This document shows, piece by piece, positions 33,542-42,513 of a stretch of 64,000 nt of DNA (the stretch's first letter is position 1; the number at the start of each line of letters is the position of its first letter). Source of the stretch: Fodinicola acaciae (GTDB taxonomy: Bacteria; Actinomycetota; Actinomycetes; Mycobacteriales; HKI-0501). Position numbers and translations under genes: made by a program. The stretch covers positions 1,863,235 through 1,927,234 of the forward strand of contig NZ_WOTN01000001.1 of the NCBI RefSeq assembly GCF_010993745.1, written 5' to 3'. The notes beneath the pieces are model-generated. The model made no database searches, was not told the origin of the DNA, and saw only the letters and a list, made by a program, of their open reading frames with translations.

Positions 33542-34633
33542 ATAGTCGGTCAGGTTGGAAAACACGCCGACGATCTGCGAGGTGTAGGGATCGGACGTGA
33601 CGGTCAGGAAGCGTCCTGGCCGGATTTCCACGCTGGACGGGTTTGCCTGGTCGGAGGTCGGCGCACCGTGCACTCCGGCATCGTAAAGCAACGTGTCGTG
33701 CGATGGCTGCCGGTCCCAGTCCAGCGACGGCGCGAGGACGATCCGGCCGACGGTCGGACGTCCCGGCGCGAAACGGCCGGAGATGTCGCCGTACGTCAGG
33801 AAAATCGCGCCGCTGGTGATCGGCAGGACGTGGTGTGAGGAGGCCGGAATGGTGGTGCGTTGCGCCGCCGACCAGGTCCGGCCACCATCTCGACTGCGCG
33901 ACAGGTAACCGACTCGCGCTTCGTTGCTGCGGATGAAAGCGATCACCTCGCCGTTACGCAGCACCGCCAATGTCGGCTCCTGGAAACCGATCCCGCCGGC
34001 ACCGGCCGCGATGACCGCCTCACTGGCCGCCGGCCAGGTGCGGCCGCCGTCCGTGCTGCGTACAACGGTCGCCGTCGTCGCGGCTTCCGTGCCGTACGCG
34101 CCATAAAGCGGTGCGAGCAACGTGCCGTCGCGAAGTGCGACCACCGGTCCGTGCGCCGCGGCCCACGCCATCGCGGTGCCGACTTTCACCGGCTCCGTCC
34201 AGGAAACTCCACCGTCACGCGACCGCACGACAAACGTGCCGAGCGGACGCTGGCCCGGCCGGGTCCAGTCGGTCTCGAAGAACGACAGCAGGATCTCGCC
34301 GTCCGGCCGCACCGAAAGCTTCGGGTCGCGATCGTCGACCGGCGTGTCCACCGCGATCACCGGCGCCGACCAGCTCCGGCCGCCGTCCTCGCTGCCGGTC
34401 AGGAAAATCCGACCGTCCTGACCGGTGTGCGCCTTTCCGGCGCGATAGGCGGCGATCAACCGGCCGGACGGAAGCTTGGCGATGTCAGGGAAAAACGCGT
34501 CCTGGCCAGCCGGTGCGGTGGCCACGACGACATCCGCCCGACCGGGGTCGCCGACCGCCGCGTCAGCTGGTGCCGGCATCAGCGCTGTCGCCGTCACAAC
34601 CGCCATCGCTGCCAGAATTCCACGGCTCCTCAT
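33527..34633 (-). CDS. Exported sialidase-fold (BNR repeat) glycosidase
   Basis: A 368-residue secreted protein. A Sec signal ([19 protein letters not shown] then APADAA) precedes a six-bladed propeller with Asp boxes: [32 protein letters not shown] and [29 protein letters not shown] segment carries the family Arg region. Family enzymes remove sialic-acid-like or other acidic sugars outside the cell. ATG at 34633 is chosen by the signal peptide and the GGGAGAGG site. A longer frame is repetitive and lies in the repeat R2 flank. It shares a 13-nt promoter sequence with the second sialidase-like gene. Confidence 0.85.
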
Positions 34634-34688
34634 GGAACCTCTCCCGCCGTCGAGAACAATATGCCTGCACAGAGCAGACCCGCAACAG
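34634..34688. other. Leader and promoter region of the sialidase gene
   Basis: A 55-nt untranslated leader between the shared promoter element and the ATG. It contains GGCATATTG (minus strand), which could hold the -10 box, and GGGAGAGG before the ATG. No other feature is seen. Confidence 0.4.
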
Positions 34689-34701
34689 CGTTCCATGTCA
34701 A
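34689..34701 (-). promoter_or_regulatory. Shared promoter element TTGACATGGAACG, copy 1
   Basis: The minus-strand sequence TTGACATGGAACG lies 56-68 nt upstream of the sialidase start. The identical 13-mer lies at the same distance before the other sialidase-like gene (50870-50882). TTGACA would be the -35 box, and TGGAAC resembles half of the TGGAA-N5-TTCCA operators. Confidence 0.5.
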
Positions 34702-34703
34702 TG

Positions 34704-35043
34704 TTTCGGTTTCTCGGTTTTTTGGTTTCTCGGGGTGGCGGGAGGTGGTTGGGTTTCATCTCCGCGCGTTGGGTGGATGGTGAGGTTTCTGTTTGTCGCG
34801 TGGGGAGGTGGTTGCGGCGCCGGTTTGTTGCGTTGGGTGAAGTGGTGGGTTTTGTGCTTTGCGCGTTGGGGAGATGGGTGCGGCGCTGGGCTTGTTGCGT
34901 CACGTGATGTTGGGTTTTCTGCTTGGCGCGTTGGGGAGATGGTTGGGTCGTCTGTTTGTCGCGTCCGGGGTTGTTAGGTTTTCTGTTTGTCGCGTCAGGG
35001 GTTGTTGGGTCTTCTGTTTGGCGCGTCAGGGGGTGGTTGGGGT
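34704..35043 (+). repeat. Degenerate G/T-rich tandem array (copy R2, 5' part)
   Basis: About nine imperfect units of ~30-35 nt of the type GGTTTTCTGTTTGTCGCGT followed by CAGGGGTTGTTGG run up to the conserved block. The last three units (34945-35040) are the most regular. The strand is nearly free of A. Not a CRISPR array: units vary in length and sequence and have no unique spacers. Confidence 0.7.
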
Positions 35044-35421
35044 TTTTCGCCTACGCGGCGGTCGCTCCTGCGCGGAGGGCGACCTCGAGGGAGGGGGCGC
35101 GTGGCCGCCAATCGGTGTGCATGGGGCTGCGGCTGCGCGTTTGCGGGCGGGGCTGGGTTTTCTGGGCTTGCTCGGTCACCTATGGGAAGCGACCCGTCGG
35201 GATGAATGCCAAGCGATCGTGCTGTAGCGTTAAATGTCTGTCTTGCCGGTTGTTGTTTTGGTAGCAAGGCCTCCCTACGTGCGTCTGACGCACGCATGGG
35301 GGCCTTGCGAACATCGCGCGGTAGCTGGGGCGGTGCTGGTGTGACTCGTGTGGCTGATAATGCGGGTGAGGCGGGCTGGCTGCGTAATACATGTTTGACA
35401 AGACATCAAATCGAGACATTG
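35044..35421 (+). repeat. Dispersed non-coding repeat, copy R2, with 45-nt hairpin
   Basis: This is the fullest copy. TTTTCGCCTACGCGGCG begins the block, then GAGGGAGGGGGCGCG, GCCAATCGGTGTGCATGGGG, a TGTAGCGTTAAATGTCTGTC stretch, the hairpin at 35264-35308 (GCAAGGCC...GGCCTTGC outer stem, ACGTGCGT/ACGCACGC inner stem) and GGTGTGACT...GGCTGATAATGCGGGTGAGGC. It ends TGCGTAATAC then ACAAGACATCAAA, 3 nt before the amidohydrolase stop. Nothing in it looks coding. Confidence 0.75.
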
Positions 35422-35423
35422 TC

Positions 35424-36251
35424 TCAGCGGAGACCGAGCAATTCGCGGGGGTCGCTGTCTAGGAGGTGTTCGACGGTTTCGGTGCGAATCCCGGGGAGTC
35501 CCGGTTGGTTCATGGTGGCCAGCTCGCGAAGTCCGTCCATCGCGGCTGCCGGTGTCCATAGTGGATAGTCGGAGCCGAACAGGAGTTTCGGCACCACGTC
35601 CCACTCCTGTGCGCGCACGAGCGCCGCGAAGCCGTCGTACGGACGGGCCCAGGCGGCGGATACGTCGGCGAAAACTCGGGGATTCTTCCGCAACGTTACG
35701 ATTGTCTCACGTTGCCACGGATGGCCGAGGTGCGCGATGATCTGGGTCAGCTCCGGATGCCGCCGCGCCACCTCGTCGACCACCAGGGGATTGCTCACCG
35801 ACAGGTCGCCGGCCGGGCTTGGCGTGGCTCCCATGTGCCACAGCACGACCAAGCCGTTTTCCTTGGCCGCCTGGTAAAACGGATCGTACGCGGGATCTCG
35901 GGGGTCAAACAACGCCAGCACCGGATAGAGCTTGATGCCACGCAGTCCCCGTGCCACACCGTCGGCGAGTTGTTCTAGCACGTCCGGGTCGGTCGGGTCG
36001 AGTGACATGAAACCGATGGTCTCGGTTTTGGTACGAGCACAGAATTTCTCCACGAAATCGTTCGGCGTCGCGACCCCGGCAGCGGTGGCGCGCAGACCGA
36101 AGACGAAGGCCACCTGCACCGGCTTCATGGCACGGTCGTATTCGTCCGGGTCGATGTCCGGATACGGATGGCCGTAGACCGGCTGCCAGTGGTCGTGCCA
36201 CTCGCAACCCCAGTGCTCGCTGAGCAGGCAATGAGTGTGGACGTCGATCAC
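35424..36251 (-). CDS. Amidohydrolase-family protein (COG2159 type)
   Basis: A 275-residue TIM-barrel metal hydrolase. It starts MIDVHTHCLLSEH with the HxH metal pair, has GLRGIKLYPVLALFD, VVLWHMGATP, IIAHLGHPWQRE and the closing metal Asp in LLFGSDYPLW. Such enzymes hydrolyse or decarboxylate small organic acids (gamma-resorcylate decarboxylase group). GTG at 36251 overlaps the IclR stop (GTGA), so it is the last gene of the eleven-gene operon. In this context it may process the acid or acyl part released upstream. Confidence 0.85.
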   Translation of the reverse strand: MIDVHTHCLLSEHWGCEWHDHWQPVYGHPYPDIDPDEYDRAMKPVQVAFVFGLRATAAGVATPNDFVEKFCARTKTETIGFMSLDPTDPDVLEQLADGVARGLRGIKLYPVLALFDPRDPAYDPFYQAAKENGLVVLWHMGATPSPAGDLSVSNPLVVDEVARRHPELTQIIAHLGHPWQRETIVTLRKNPRVFADVSAAWARPYDGFAALVRAQEWDVVPKLLFGSDYPLWTPAAAMDGLRELATMNQPGLPGIRTETVEHLLDSDPRELLGLR

Positions 36252-37117
36252 GCGGCGCCTCCGCGGGTCGGTGACAGGGACCGGTGCAGTTTTCGCAGCG
36301 CGGCGACCACATCCGGGTCGCCGGACAGCGCGTCGGCGGCCGCGCGCAACTGGTCGAGATAAGGTCGCAGGCGATCCGGCTGCACCTCGCCGGACGGACC
36401 GGACACGCTGACCGCGGCGACCGGCTCGCCGTCCACCGCGATCGGCACAGCCAGGCAGCGCAGGCCGACGCTGCCTTCGTTGTCGTCAAAGGCATATCCC
36501 TGCTCGGCCGTACGCCGCAGCTCGCGTCTCAACTCCGCGAGTGTGGTGATCGTGTGGTCGGTGCGGCGCGGAAACGGAGGTTTCTCAACGTGCGCCGCGA
36601 TCCGGTCGGCCGGCACGCCAGCCAGCAGCATCTTTCCCAGCGCAGTGCAGTAAGTCGCGTCGCGCGAGCCGGTCGTGGCGGTGAACCGGATCGGCCGGTC
36701 CGGCTCCTCCACGCACACGTGCAACACCTGATCGCGGTCCAGCAGACCAAGATTCGCGGTCTGGCCGCTCGCCTGCGCCAGCTCGCGCAGATACGGCCCG
36801 GCGACCACCGACACGTCGAGCTCGGCGACGTACGCGGTGGACAGCATCTGCACCTTGTGTCCGAGCCGGAACGCCGGCCGTTCGTCCACGCGTACGACGA
36901 ACTCCATCTCGGCGAGGACCGCGAGCAACCGGACCAGCGTGCTCTTCGGCAGGCCGGTGCGCTGGTAGAACTCCAGCAAGGTCAACGGTTGCGGACCCTC
37001 GGCCAGCATTTCCAGCAATGCCAGGCCGCGCGCCAACGCGTGCGCGTGATAGTTCGCCGACGCAGGCCGTGCGTCGTCCACCGCCGTCGCGGGTTTGATC
37101 TTCGCGGTACGCGCCAT
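36248..37117 (-). CDS. IclR-family transcriptional regulator
   Basis: A 289-residue regulator. The N-terminal winged helix (~25-90) reads ALARGLALLEMLAEG and RTGLPKSTLVRLLAVLAEM. The C-terminal effector domain (~105-280) has ATYCTALGKMLLAGVP and GLRCLAVPIAVDGEPVAAVSVSGP. It is encoded inside the operon it probably controls: its start overlaps the deacylase stop (TGATG) and its stop overlaps the amidohydrolase start. IclR proteins bind palindromic sites near promoters; the TGGAA-N5-TTCCA palindromes at 46974 and 47093 are the best candidates. Effector is likely a pathway acid. Confidence 0.92.
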   Translation of the reverse strand: MARTAKIKPATAVDDARPASANYHAHALARGLALLEMLAEGPQPLTLLEFYQRTGLPKSTLVRLLAVLAEMEFVVRVDERPAFRLGHKVQMLSTAYVAELDVSVVAGPYLRELAQASGQTANLGLLDRDQVLHVCVEEPDRPIRFTATTGSRDATYCTALGKMLLAGVPADRIAAHVEKPPFPRRTDHTITTLAELRRELRRTAEQGYAFDDNEGSVGLRCLAVPIAVDGEPVAAVSVSGPSGEVQPDRLRPYLDQLRAAADALSGDPDVVAALRKLHRSLSPTRGGAA

Positions 37118-38655
37118 CACGCGCCTCCCGTCTCGTCGACGACGATCTCGCCGTTGGCGACGACCAACCTGATCCCCACCGGAAACCGTTGTGGATCCTG
37201 GAAAGTCGCCTGGTCGCACACCTGCTCCTGATCGAACACAACCAGGTCGGCGAGCCAGCCGGTGGCGATCCTGCCGCGGTCGGTCAGGCCGACGCGCGCC
37301 GCCGGCCTGCTGGTGCATTTCGCGATCGCCTCCACCAGACCGATTTTGCCGGCATAGCGGCCGAGCAGCCGCGGATAGCAGCCGTACGACCGCGGATGCG
37401 GCATGCCGCGACCGGTCGGACCGTCCGGGTCCAGCGCGAAGCCGTCCGACCCGATCACGGTCGCCGGATGGCTCAACGCGGCGAGGACGTCGTTCTCACT
37501 GCGTCCCCCGGCGACCATCGTCACCGCGTTTTCGTGTTCCAGCAGCAGATCCATGACGACCTCGGCACCATCTCGTTGTCCGGCCAGATCGGCAATCGTA
37601 CGACCGACGACACCGGAGCCGTCACCGCCGACGCTGTTGACGGTGATCTCGTCCCAGCCGACCGGCGCGCTGGCCGACTCCGCCCTGATCCGCTCACGTA
37701 CGGCGGGATCTCGCAGCCTGGCCAGCATCCGCTCACCACCGCCGCGCTGAGCCCACCCCGGGATCAGCTGGAACAGGCTCGCGTTTCCGGCGGTGTACGG
37801 ATAAACGTCGACCGCCACGTCCACGCCGTCGCGGCGCGCCTCGTCGATCAGCTCCAGCGCTTGCTGGACGCTCCCCCAGTTTCGTTGGCCGACCGCGACA
37901 AGATGGGACAGCTGCGTCCGGCATCCGGTCAGCCGGCCGATCCGGACCGCCTGTGCCACCGAATCGAGCAGCTCGTCCGCATAGTCACGCATGTGCCAGC
38001 TGAAAAGACCGTCTCGCGACGCCACGACCCGACCGAGTGCGGCCAGTTCGTCGTCATCGGCGTACGCCGCCGGCGCGTACACCAAACCTGTCGACAGACC
38101 GACGGCGCCCGCGTCGAACTCGGCCTCCAGCAACGCACACATCCGCTCGAGCTCCTCGGCGGTCGCGGGGCGCTCGTCGAAGCCGACCGTGGCCGCCCGC
38201 AGCGGAATGTGCGCCGCGAGCGGCACGACATTGACGACAGGCCGGGCCTTCCTCAGCACATCAAGGTATCCGGCCAGATCCGGCCAGGTCCAGTCGATCG
38301 CCGGGTCGAGGTCGAGATAGCCGACCGCCGTGCGCAGCGCCGCGATGTCCACAGTGGACGGAAGCGGCGTCACGCCGAGTCCACAGTTGCCGATGACCTC
38401 GGTGGTGACCCCCTGCCGGATTTTGCTCAGCGCGCCAGGGTTTGACAGCAGGCTCAGGTCGGAATGCGTGTGGATGTCCACGAATCCGGGACACACAACC
38501 AGACCGGAGGCGTCGTACGTGCGTGCCGCCCGCACGCCGTCCAACGATCCGATGGCGACGATCCGGTCACCGGCGACGGCGACGCTCGCCTGGTACGCCG
38601 TCGCACCGGTGCCGTCGATCACCTGACCGCCGGTGATCAGCAGGTCGGCGATCAC
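37117..38655 (-). CDS. N-acyl-D-amino-acid deacylase (D-aminoacylase family)
   Basis: A 512-residue amidohydrolase-superfamily enzyme. The metal pair is H62-x-H64 with D66 ([11 protein letters not shown]), the bridging Cys C91 is in [10 protein letters not shown], and [15 protein letters not shown] and [16 protein letters not shown] match the family. The usual length is 480-530. It hydrolyses N-acyl-D-amino acids, including acyl-D-glutamate or acyl-D-Asp. It is coupled by ATGA to the transporter ATPase gene, so the Dpp-like transporter probably imports its substrate. Distinguishing it from a dihydroorotase-like or N-acyl-D-Glu deacylase needs biochemistry. Confidence 0.9.
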   Translation of the reverse strand: MIADLLITGGQVIDGTGATAYQASVAVAGDRIVAIGSLDGVRAARTYDASGLVVCPGFVDIHTHSDLSLLSNPGALSKIRQGVTTEVIGNCGLGVTPLPSTVDIAALRTAVGYLDLDPAIDWTWPDLAGYLDVLRKARPVVNVVPLAAHIPLRAATVGFDERPATAEELERMCALLEAEFDAGAVGLSTGLVYAPAAYADDDELAALGRVVASRDGLFSWHMRDYADELLDSVAQAVRIGRLTGCRTQLSHLVAVGQRNWGSVQQALELIDEARRDGVDVAVDVYPYTAGNASLFQLIPGWAQRGGGERMLARLRDPAVRERIRAESASAPVGWDEITVNSVGGDGSGVVGRTIADLAGQRDGAEVVMDLLLEHENAVTMVAGGRSENDVLAALSHPATVIGSDGFALDPDGPTGRGMPHPRSYGCYPRLLGRYAGKIGLVEAIAKCTSRPAARVGLTDRGRIATGWLADLVVFDQEQVCDQATFQDPQRFPVGIRLVVANGEIVVDETGGA

Positions 38656-39641
38656 GGCGCCAGCTCAGGAAAATGACACGCGCTCGGATGACCGACGCCG
38701 AGCCGGTCGGTCAGCTCCGGCTCCTGTTCGGCGCAGATCGCCGCCGCCTTCGGACAGCGCGTGCGGAAACGGCAACCGGACGGCGGGTTCGCCGGACTCG
38801 GCACGTCTCCGGCCAGCACCAGGCGCTCGCGGCTGCCGCGCTGGTCCGGGTGCGACACCGGCACCGCCGACAGCAGCGCCTGCGTGTACGGATGGGTGGC
38901 CTGCTCGAAAACCTCGGCGCGCGTGCCGATTTCCACGATACGGCCGAGATACATCACCGCGACCCGGTGGCTGATGTGCCGGATGACCGACAGATCGTGT
39001 GAGATGAACAGAAATCCGAGCCGCAGGCGGTCCTGCAGCTCGGCCAGCTGGTTGACCACCTGAGCCTGGATCGACACGTCCAAGGCGGACACCGGCTCGT
39101 CCAACACCAGCAACTCGGGGTCGAGCGCCAGCGCTCTGGCCAGGCCGATGCGCTGTCGCTGGCCGCCGGAAAACTCGTGTGCGTAACGATTGGTGTGGTC
39201 AGGGGAAAGCCCGACCAGCTCAAGCAGCTCGCCGACCCGGTCGCGGTGATAGCGGCGCTGGATCCGCAGCGGTTCGGCGACGATGTCGTGCACCGTCATC
39301 CGCGGCGAGAGCGAGGAATACGGGTCCTGGAACATGATCTGCACCTTGGACCGCCACGGCCGAAGCGCCGCCTCGGTCAGTCCGGCCAGGTCCGTGCCGA
39401 GAAACTCGACCTTTCCGGCGGTCGGTTTCAGCAACCGTACGACCAGCCGGCCGGTCGTCGTCTTGCCGCAGCCGGACTCACCCACCAGACCCAACGTTTC
39501 CCCGCGCCGTACGGTGAAATCGACGCCGTCGACGGCACGGACCGCGCCGGTCTGCCGGCGCAGCACGCCGGACCGGATCGGCAGGTGCTTGACCAGGCCG
39601 CTGACCTTCAGGATCTCCTCGTTGTCCACGGACACGGTCAT
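38652..39641 (-). CDS. Dipeptide/oligopeptide ABC transporter ATPase (DppF/OppF type)
   Basis: A 329-residue ATPase. Walker A is GESGCGKTT, the signature [16 protein letters not shown], Walker [13 protein letters not shown] and the switch ISHDLSVI. The C-terminal oligopeptide extension has the Cys-containing CRFRTRCP motif, which can ligate an iron-sulfur cluster in DppD/F proteins. ATG at 39641 overlaps the preceding gene (ATGA). It forms the ATPase pair with the DppD-type gene. Confidence 0.93.
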   Translation of the reverse strand: MTVSVDNEEILKVSGLVKHLPIRSGVLRRQTGAVRAVDGVDFTVRRGETLGLVGESGCGKTTTGRLVVRLLKPTAGKVEFLGTDLAGLTEAALRPWRSKVQIMFQDPYSSLSPRMTVHDIVAEPLRIQRRYHRDRVGELLELVGLSPDHTNRYAHEFSGGQRQRIGLARALALDPELLVLDEPVSALDVSIQAQVVNQLAELQDRLRLGFLFISHDLSVIRHISHRVAVMYLGRIVEIGTRAEVFEQATHPYTQALLSAVPVSHPDQRGSRERLVLAGDVPSPANPPSGCRFRTRCPKAAAICAEQEPELTDRLGVGHPSACHFPELAP

Positions 39642-40642
39642 TTCAGCACCTTTCCCGCCGCCTCCAGTTCCTCGGCGAAATGACACGCGCTCGCATGGCC
39701 GGCCACGACATCGCGCAGCACCGGCCGCTGTTCGACACATTCGGTGCGATCGCGTGAATGTTCACAGCGCGGCTGGAACGGACAGCCGGCCGGCCGGTGC
39801 AGAGGGTTCGGCGGACTGCCAGGAATCGGCCGCAGCGCGCCGATCGGCTCGTCCAGCCGCGGCCGGCTGCGCATCAGCCCGACCGTGTACGGATGCCGCG
39901 GCGCGTCGAAAATCGTCCGCACGTCCCCCTGCTCGACGACCTGGCCGGCATACATCACCACCACACGGTCGGCGAGCTCGGCGATCACGCCGAGGTCGTG
40001 AGTGATCAGGATCGTCGCGCTCCGCGTTTCCTTCTGCGCTTTTCTCAGCAGGTCGAGCACCTGCGCCTGGATCGTCACGTCCAACGCGGTGGTCGGCTCG
40101 TCGGCGATCAGCAGCGCCGGATCGTTGGCGATCGCCATCGCGATCATCGCGCGCTGCCGCATGCCACCGGAATATTCGTGCGGCGCCTGACGAAACCGGC
40201 TCTCCGGGTCCGGGACGCCGACGAGCGTGAGAAGCTCGACCGCACGTTTCGCAGCAGCCGCGCCGCTCAGCTCCGGTTGATGCAGCCGCAAAGCCTCCAC
40301 TATCTGCCGGCCGACCGCCACGACCGGATTCAGCGCGGTCATCGGATCCTGGAAGATCATCGCGATGTCGCCGCCGCGGATCCGCCGCAACTGCCGCGCC
40401 GGCAGCGCACGAAGATCCGTGCCGCGAAAGGCGATCCGGCCGCCGACCGTGCGGCCCGGCGGCCGGATGAGGCCGAGCACCGACATCGCCGTGACGCTCT
40501 TGCCAGAACCCGACTCGCCGACCACTCCGACGATTTCGCCAGCCTGCACAGAAAACGTGACGCCGTCCACGGCGCGTACGACACCTTCCTCGGTGCCGAA
40601 CTCGACGATCAGATCCTCGATCTCCAGCAACGCGGCCATCAT
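39638..40642 (-). CDS. Dipeptide/oligopeptide ABC transporter ATPase (DppD/OppD type)
   Basis: A 334-residue ATPase. Walker A is GESGSGKSV, the signature [16 protein letters not shown], Walker [15 protein letters not shown] and the switch THDLGVI. The C-terminal extension [16 protein letters not shown] carries four Cys, as in the Fe-S type. GGAGGTGAG precedes two adjacent ATGs (40642, 40639); I take the first, which overlaps the upstream stop. Longer frames enter the permease gene. Confidence 0.93.
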   Translation of the reverse strand: MMAALLEIEDLIVEFGTEEGVVRAVDGVTFSVQAGEIVGVVGESGSGKSVTAMSVLGLIRPPGRTVGGRIAFRGTDLRALPARQLRRIRGGDIAMIFQDPMTALNPVVAVGRQIVEALRLHQPELSGAAAAKRAVELLTLVGVPDPESRFRQAPHEYSGGMRQRAMIAMAIANDPALLIADEPTTALDVTIQAQVLDLLRKAQKETRSATILITHDLGVIAELADRVVVMYAGQVVEQGDVRTIFDAPRHPYTVGLMRSRPRLDEPIGALRPIPGSPPNPLHRPAGCPFQPRCEHSRDRTECVEQRPVLRDVVAGHASACHFAEELEAAGKVLK

Positions 40643-41556
40643 CTCACCTCCGCGCCGGCGCGCGGATCGACCGCGTCGCGCAGACCGTCGCCGACGAAGT
40701 TGACGGCAAGCACGGTCAGCGCGATCGCGATGCCCGGTGGAATCCACAGCCACGGCATGGTCTGGATCAGCGTCAGGTTCTGCGCGTCGTTGAGCATGCT
40801 CCCCCAACTCGCCTGCGGTGCCTGCACACCGAGCCCCAGGAACGACAAGGCCGCCTCGGAAAGGACGCTCGTCGCGACCAGCAGCGTCGCCACCACGCTT
40901 AGCTGCGAGACGACGGCCGGCACCAGATGCCGGACCAGGATCCAGCCGGTACGCGCGCCGGCCGCGCGTGCCGCGTGGATGAACTCCTGTTCTCGCAGGC
41001 TCAGCACCAAGCCACGGACCATCCGGCAGGAGGTCGGCCAGTTTGTCAGCGCCAGCACGACAATGAGCATCGGTACGCTCGGACCGAGGATGCCGGCGAG
41101 CACCACGACCACGACGATGGACGGAAATGACAGCACGATGTCGGTCACCCGCATCACCGCCGTGTCCACCCAGCTGCCGAGAAGACCAGCCAGAGCACCG
41201 AAAACCAGGCCGAGCACGACCGCGAGGAGCGCTGCGACCAGCCCAACGGTCAGCGACACGCGACCGGCGTGGAGCAGGCGCGTGAACACGTCGCGGCCGG
41301 AGGAATCGGTGCCGAGCAGGTGCGAAGCCGATGGCGCCTGCCGGAAAGCGTACAGATCAACGGAGTTCGGGTCGTACGACGTCACGATCGGTGCGAACAA
41401 TGCCAAAAGGACGATGAGCAGGAGCACGACCGCGCCGGCGACCGCCAACCGGTTGCGCAGGAACCGGCGGATCGCCAGCCGTGCCGGCGACCGTCGCGAC
41501 ACCGGCGCCGGTGCCTCGACCCGCGTCGCCGGCGGTGGCACGTCCAGCGCCGTCAT
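40639..41556 (-). CDS. Peptide ABC transporter permease (DppC type)
   Basis: A 305-residue permease. A soluble Pro/Arg-rich N-terminus leads to helix 1 (LAVAGAVVLLLIVLLALFAPI), then the DppC-specific DPNSVDL and HLLGTDSSGRDVFTRLL, and the EAA loop near FIHAARAAGARTGWILVRHLVPA. It pairs with the DppB-type permease. Starts and stops overlap its neighbours by four bases. Confidence 0.92.
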   Translation of the reverse strand: MTALDVPPPATRVEAPAPVSRRSPARLAIRRFLRNRLAVAGAVVLLLIVLLALFAPIVTSYDPNSVDLYAFRQAPSASHLLGTDSSGRDVFTRLLHAGRVSLTVGLVAALLAVVLGLVFGALAGLLGSWVDTAVMRVTDIVLSFPSIVVVVVLAGILGPSVPMLIVVLALTNWPTSCRMVRGLVLSLREQEFIHAARAAGARTGWILVRHLVPAVVSQLSVVATLLVATSVLSEAALSFLGLGVQAPQASWGSMLNDAQNLTLIQTMPWLWIPPGIAIALTVLAVNFVGDGLRDAVDPRAGAEVR

Positions 41557-42512
41557 GAGAGCCGGACCCGTGGATCGGCGACGGCGTAAAGCACGTCGGC
41601 CAGCAGGTTGCACAACAGGACCAGCACGCCGATGTAGAGCGCGAATCCGACGACGACCGGATAGTCCAGCGCGGCCACCGAACTGACCACCAGCTGGCCC
41701 ATGCCGGGCCACGAGAAGATCTGCTCGATCACCACCGCTCCTCCCAGCAGCTGCGGAATGTAGATCATCACGATGGTGATCAGCGGAATCAACGTGTTTC
41801 GCAGCGCGTGCCGGAAAACCACGCGCCACGGCGACGCGCCTTTGGCGACCGCGGTGCGGACATAGTCGGCGTTGAGCTCACCGATCAGGCCACCACGTAC
41901 GTAACGCACCATCGGACCGGCGACCGACAGGCCGAGGATGGTGGCCGGCAGCACCAGATGTCGCAGGATGTCCGCACCACCGCCACCCCCTGGGGTGCTC
42001 ATGCCAGCTGACGGAAGAATCCGCAGATTCAACGAGAAAACGTAGATCGCGGCGATGCCGACGAAGAAGCTCGGCACCGACACGGTGGCCATGCTGAGCA
42101 CGGCCGCCGTGTAGTCGACCGCGCTGTTACGGCGTACGGCCGCGATCGTGCCGACCAGCGCTCCGAGGATGATGCCGATGGCCAATGCCGTCCCCATCAA
42201 CAAAACCGTCGGCCCGAGCCGCTCGGTGAGCACGTCAGCCACCCCGCGGTGGCTGACGTACGACACTCCGAGGTCACCGGTCACGGCTCGGCGCAGCCAG
42301 GAAAAATACTGCAGCGGCAACGGCTGGTCGAGACCGAGCTCGTGTCTTTTCATGGCCAGGAAACCAGGTCCGGCGCCCTGTGCCTGGGTCGGGTCGATCA
42401 TGACCAGCACCGGATCGCCTGGCGCGGCCCGGACCAGCGCGAAGATTCCCACGCTCAGGCCGAAGAACACCAGGACGTTGACCAGCAGCCGGCGGATGAC
42501 GTACGCGACCAT
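41553..42512 (-). CDS. Peptide ABC transporter permease (DppB type)
   Basis: A 319-residue permease with six helices. The DppB start MVAYVIRRLLVNVLVFFGLS is followed by APGDPV, LGLDQPLPLQYFSWL and the EAA loop YVRTAVAKGASPWRVVFRHALRN. The PGMGQLVVSSVAALDYPVV block is typical. It begins one base after the binding-protein stop and ends in an ATGA overlap with the DppC-type gene. Confidence 0.93.
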   Translation of the reverse strand: MVAYVIRRLLVNVLVFFGLSVGIFALVRAAPGDPVLVMIDPTQAQGAGPGFLAMKRHELGLDQPLPLQYFSWLRRAVTGDLGVSYVSHRGVADVLTERLGPTVLLMGTALAIGIILGALVGTIAAVRRNSAVDYTAAVLSMATVSVPSFFVGIAAIYVFSLNLRILPSAGMSTPGGGGGADILRHLVLPATILGLSVAGPMVRYVRGGLIGELNADYVRTAVAKGASPWRVVFRHALRNTLIPLITIVMIYIPQLLGGAVVIEQIFSWPGMGQLVVSSVAALDYPVVVGFALYIGVLVLLCNLLADVLYAVADPRVRLS

Positions 42513-42513
42513 G

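Noticed and set aside
34704-35043. CRISPR array or protein with tandem repeats in the G/T-rich array
   Set aside because: Units vary in length and sequence, there are no unique spacers or cas genes, and predicted peptides are low-complexity in all frames.
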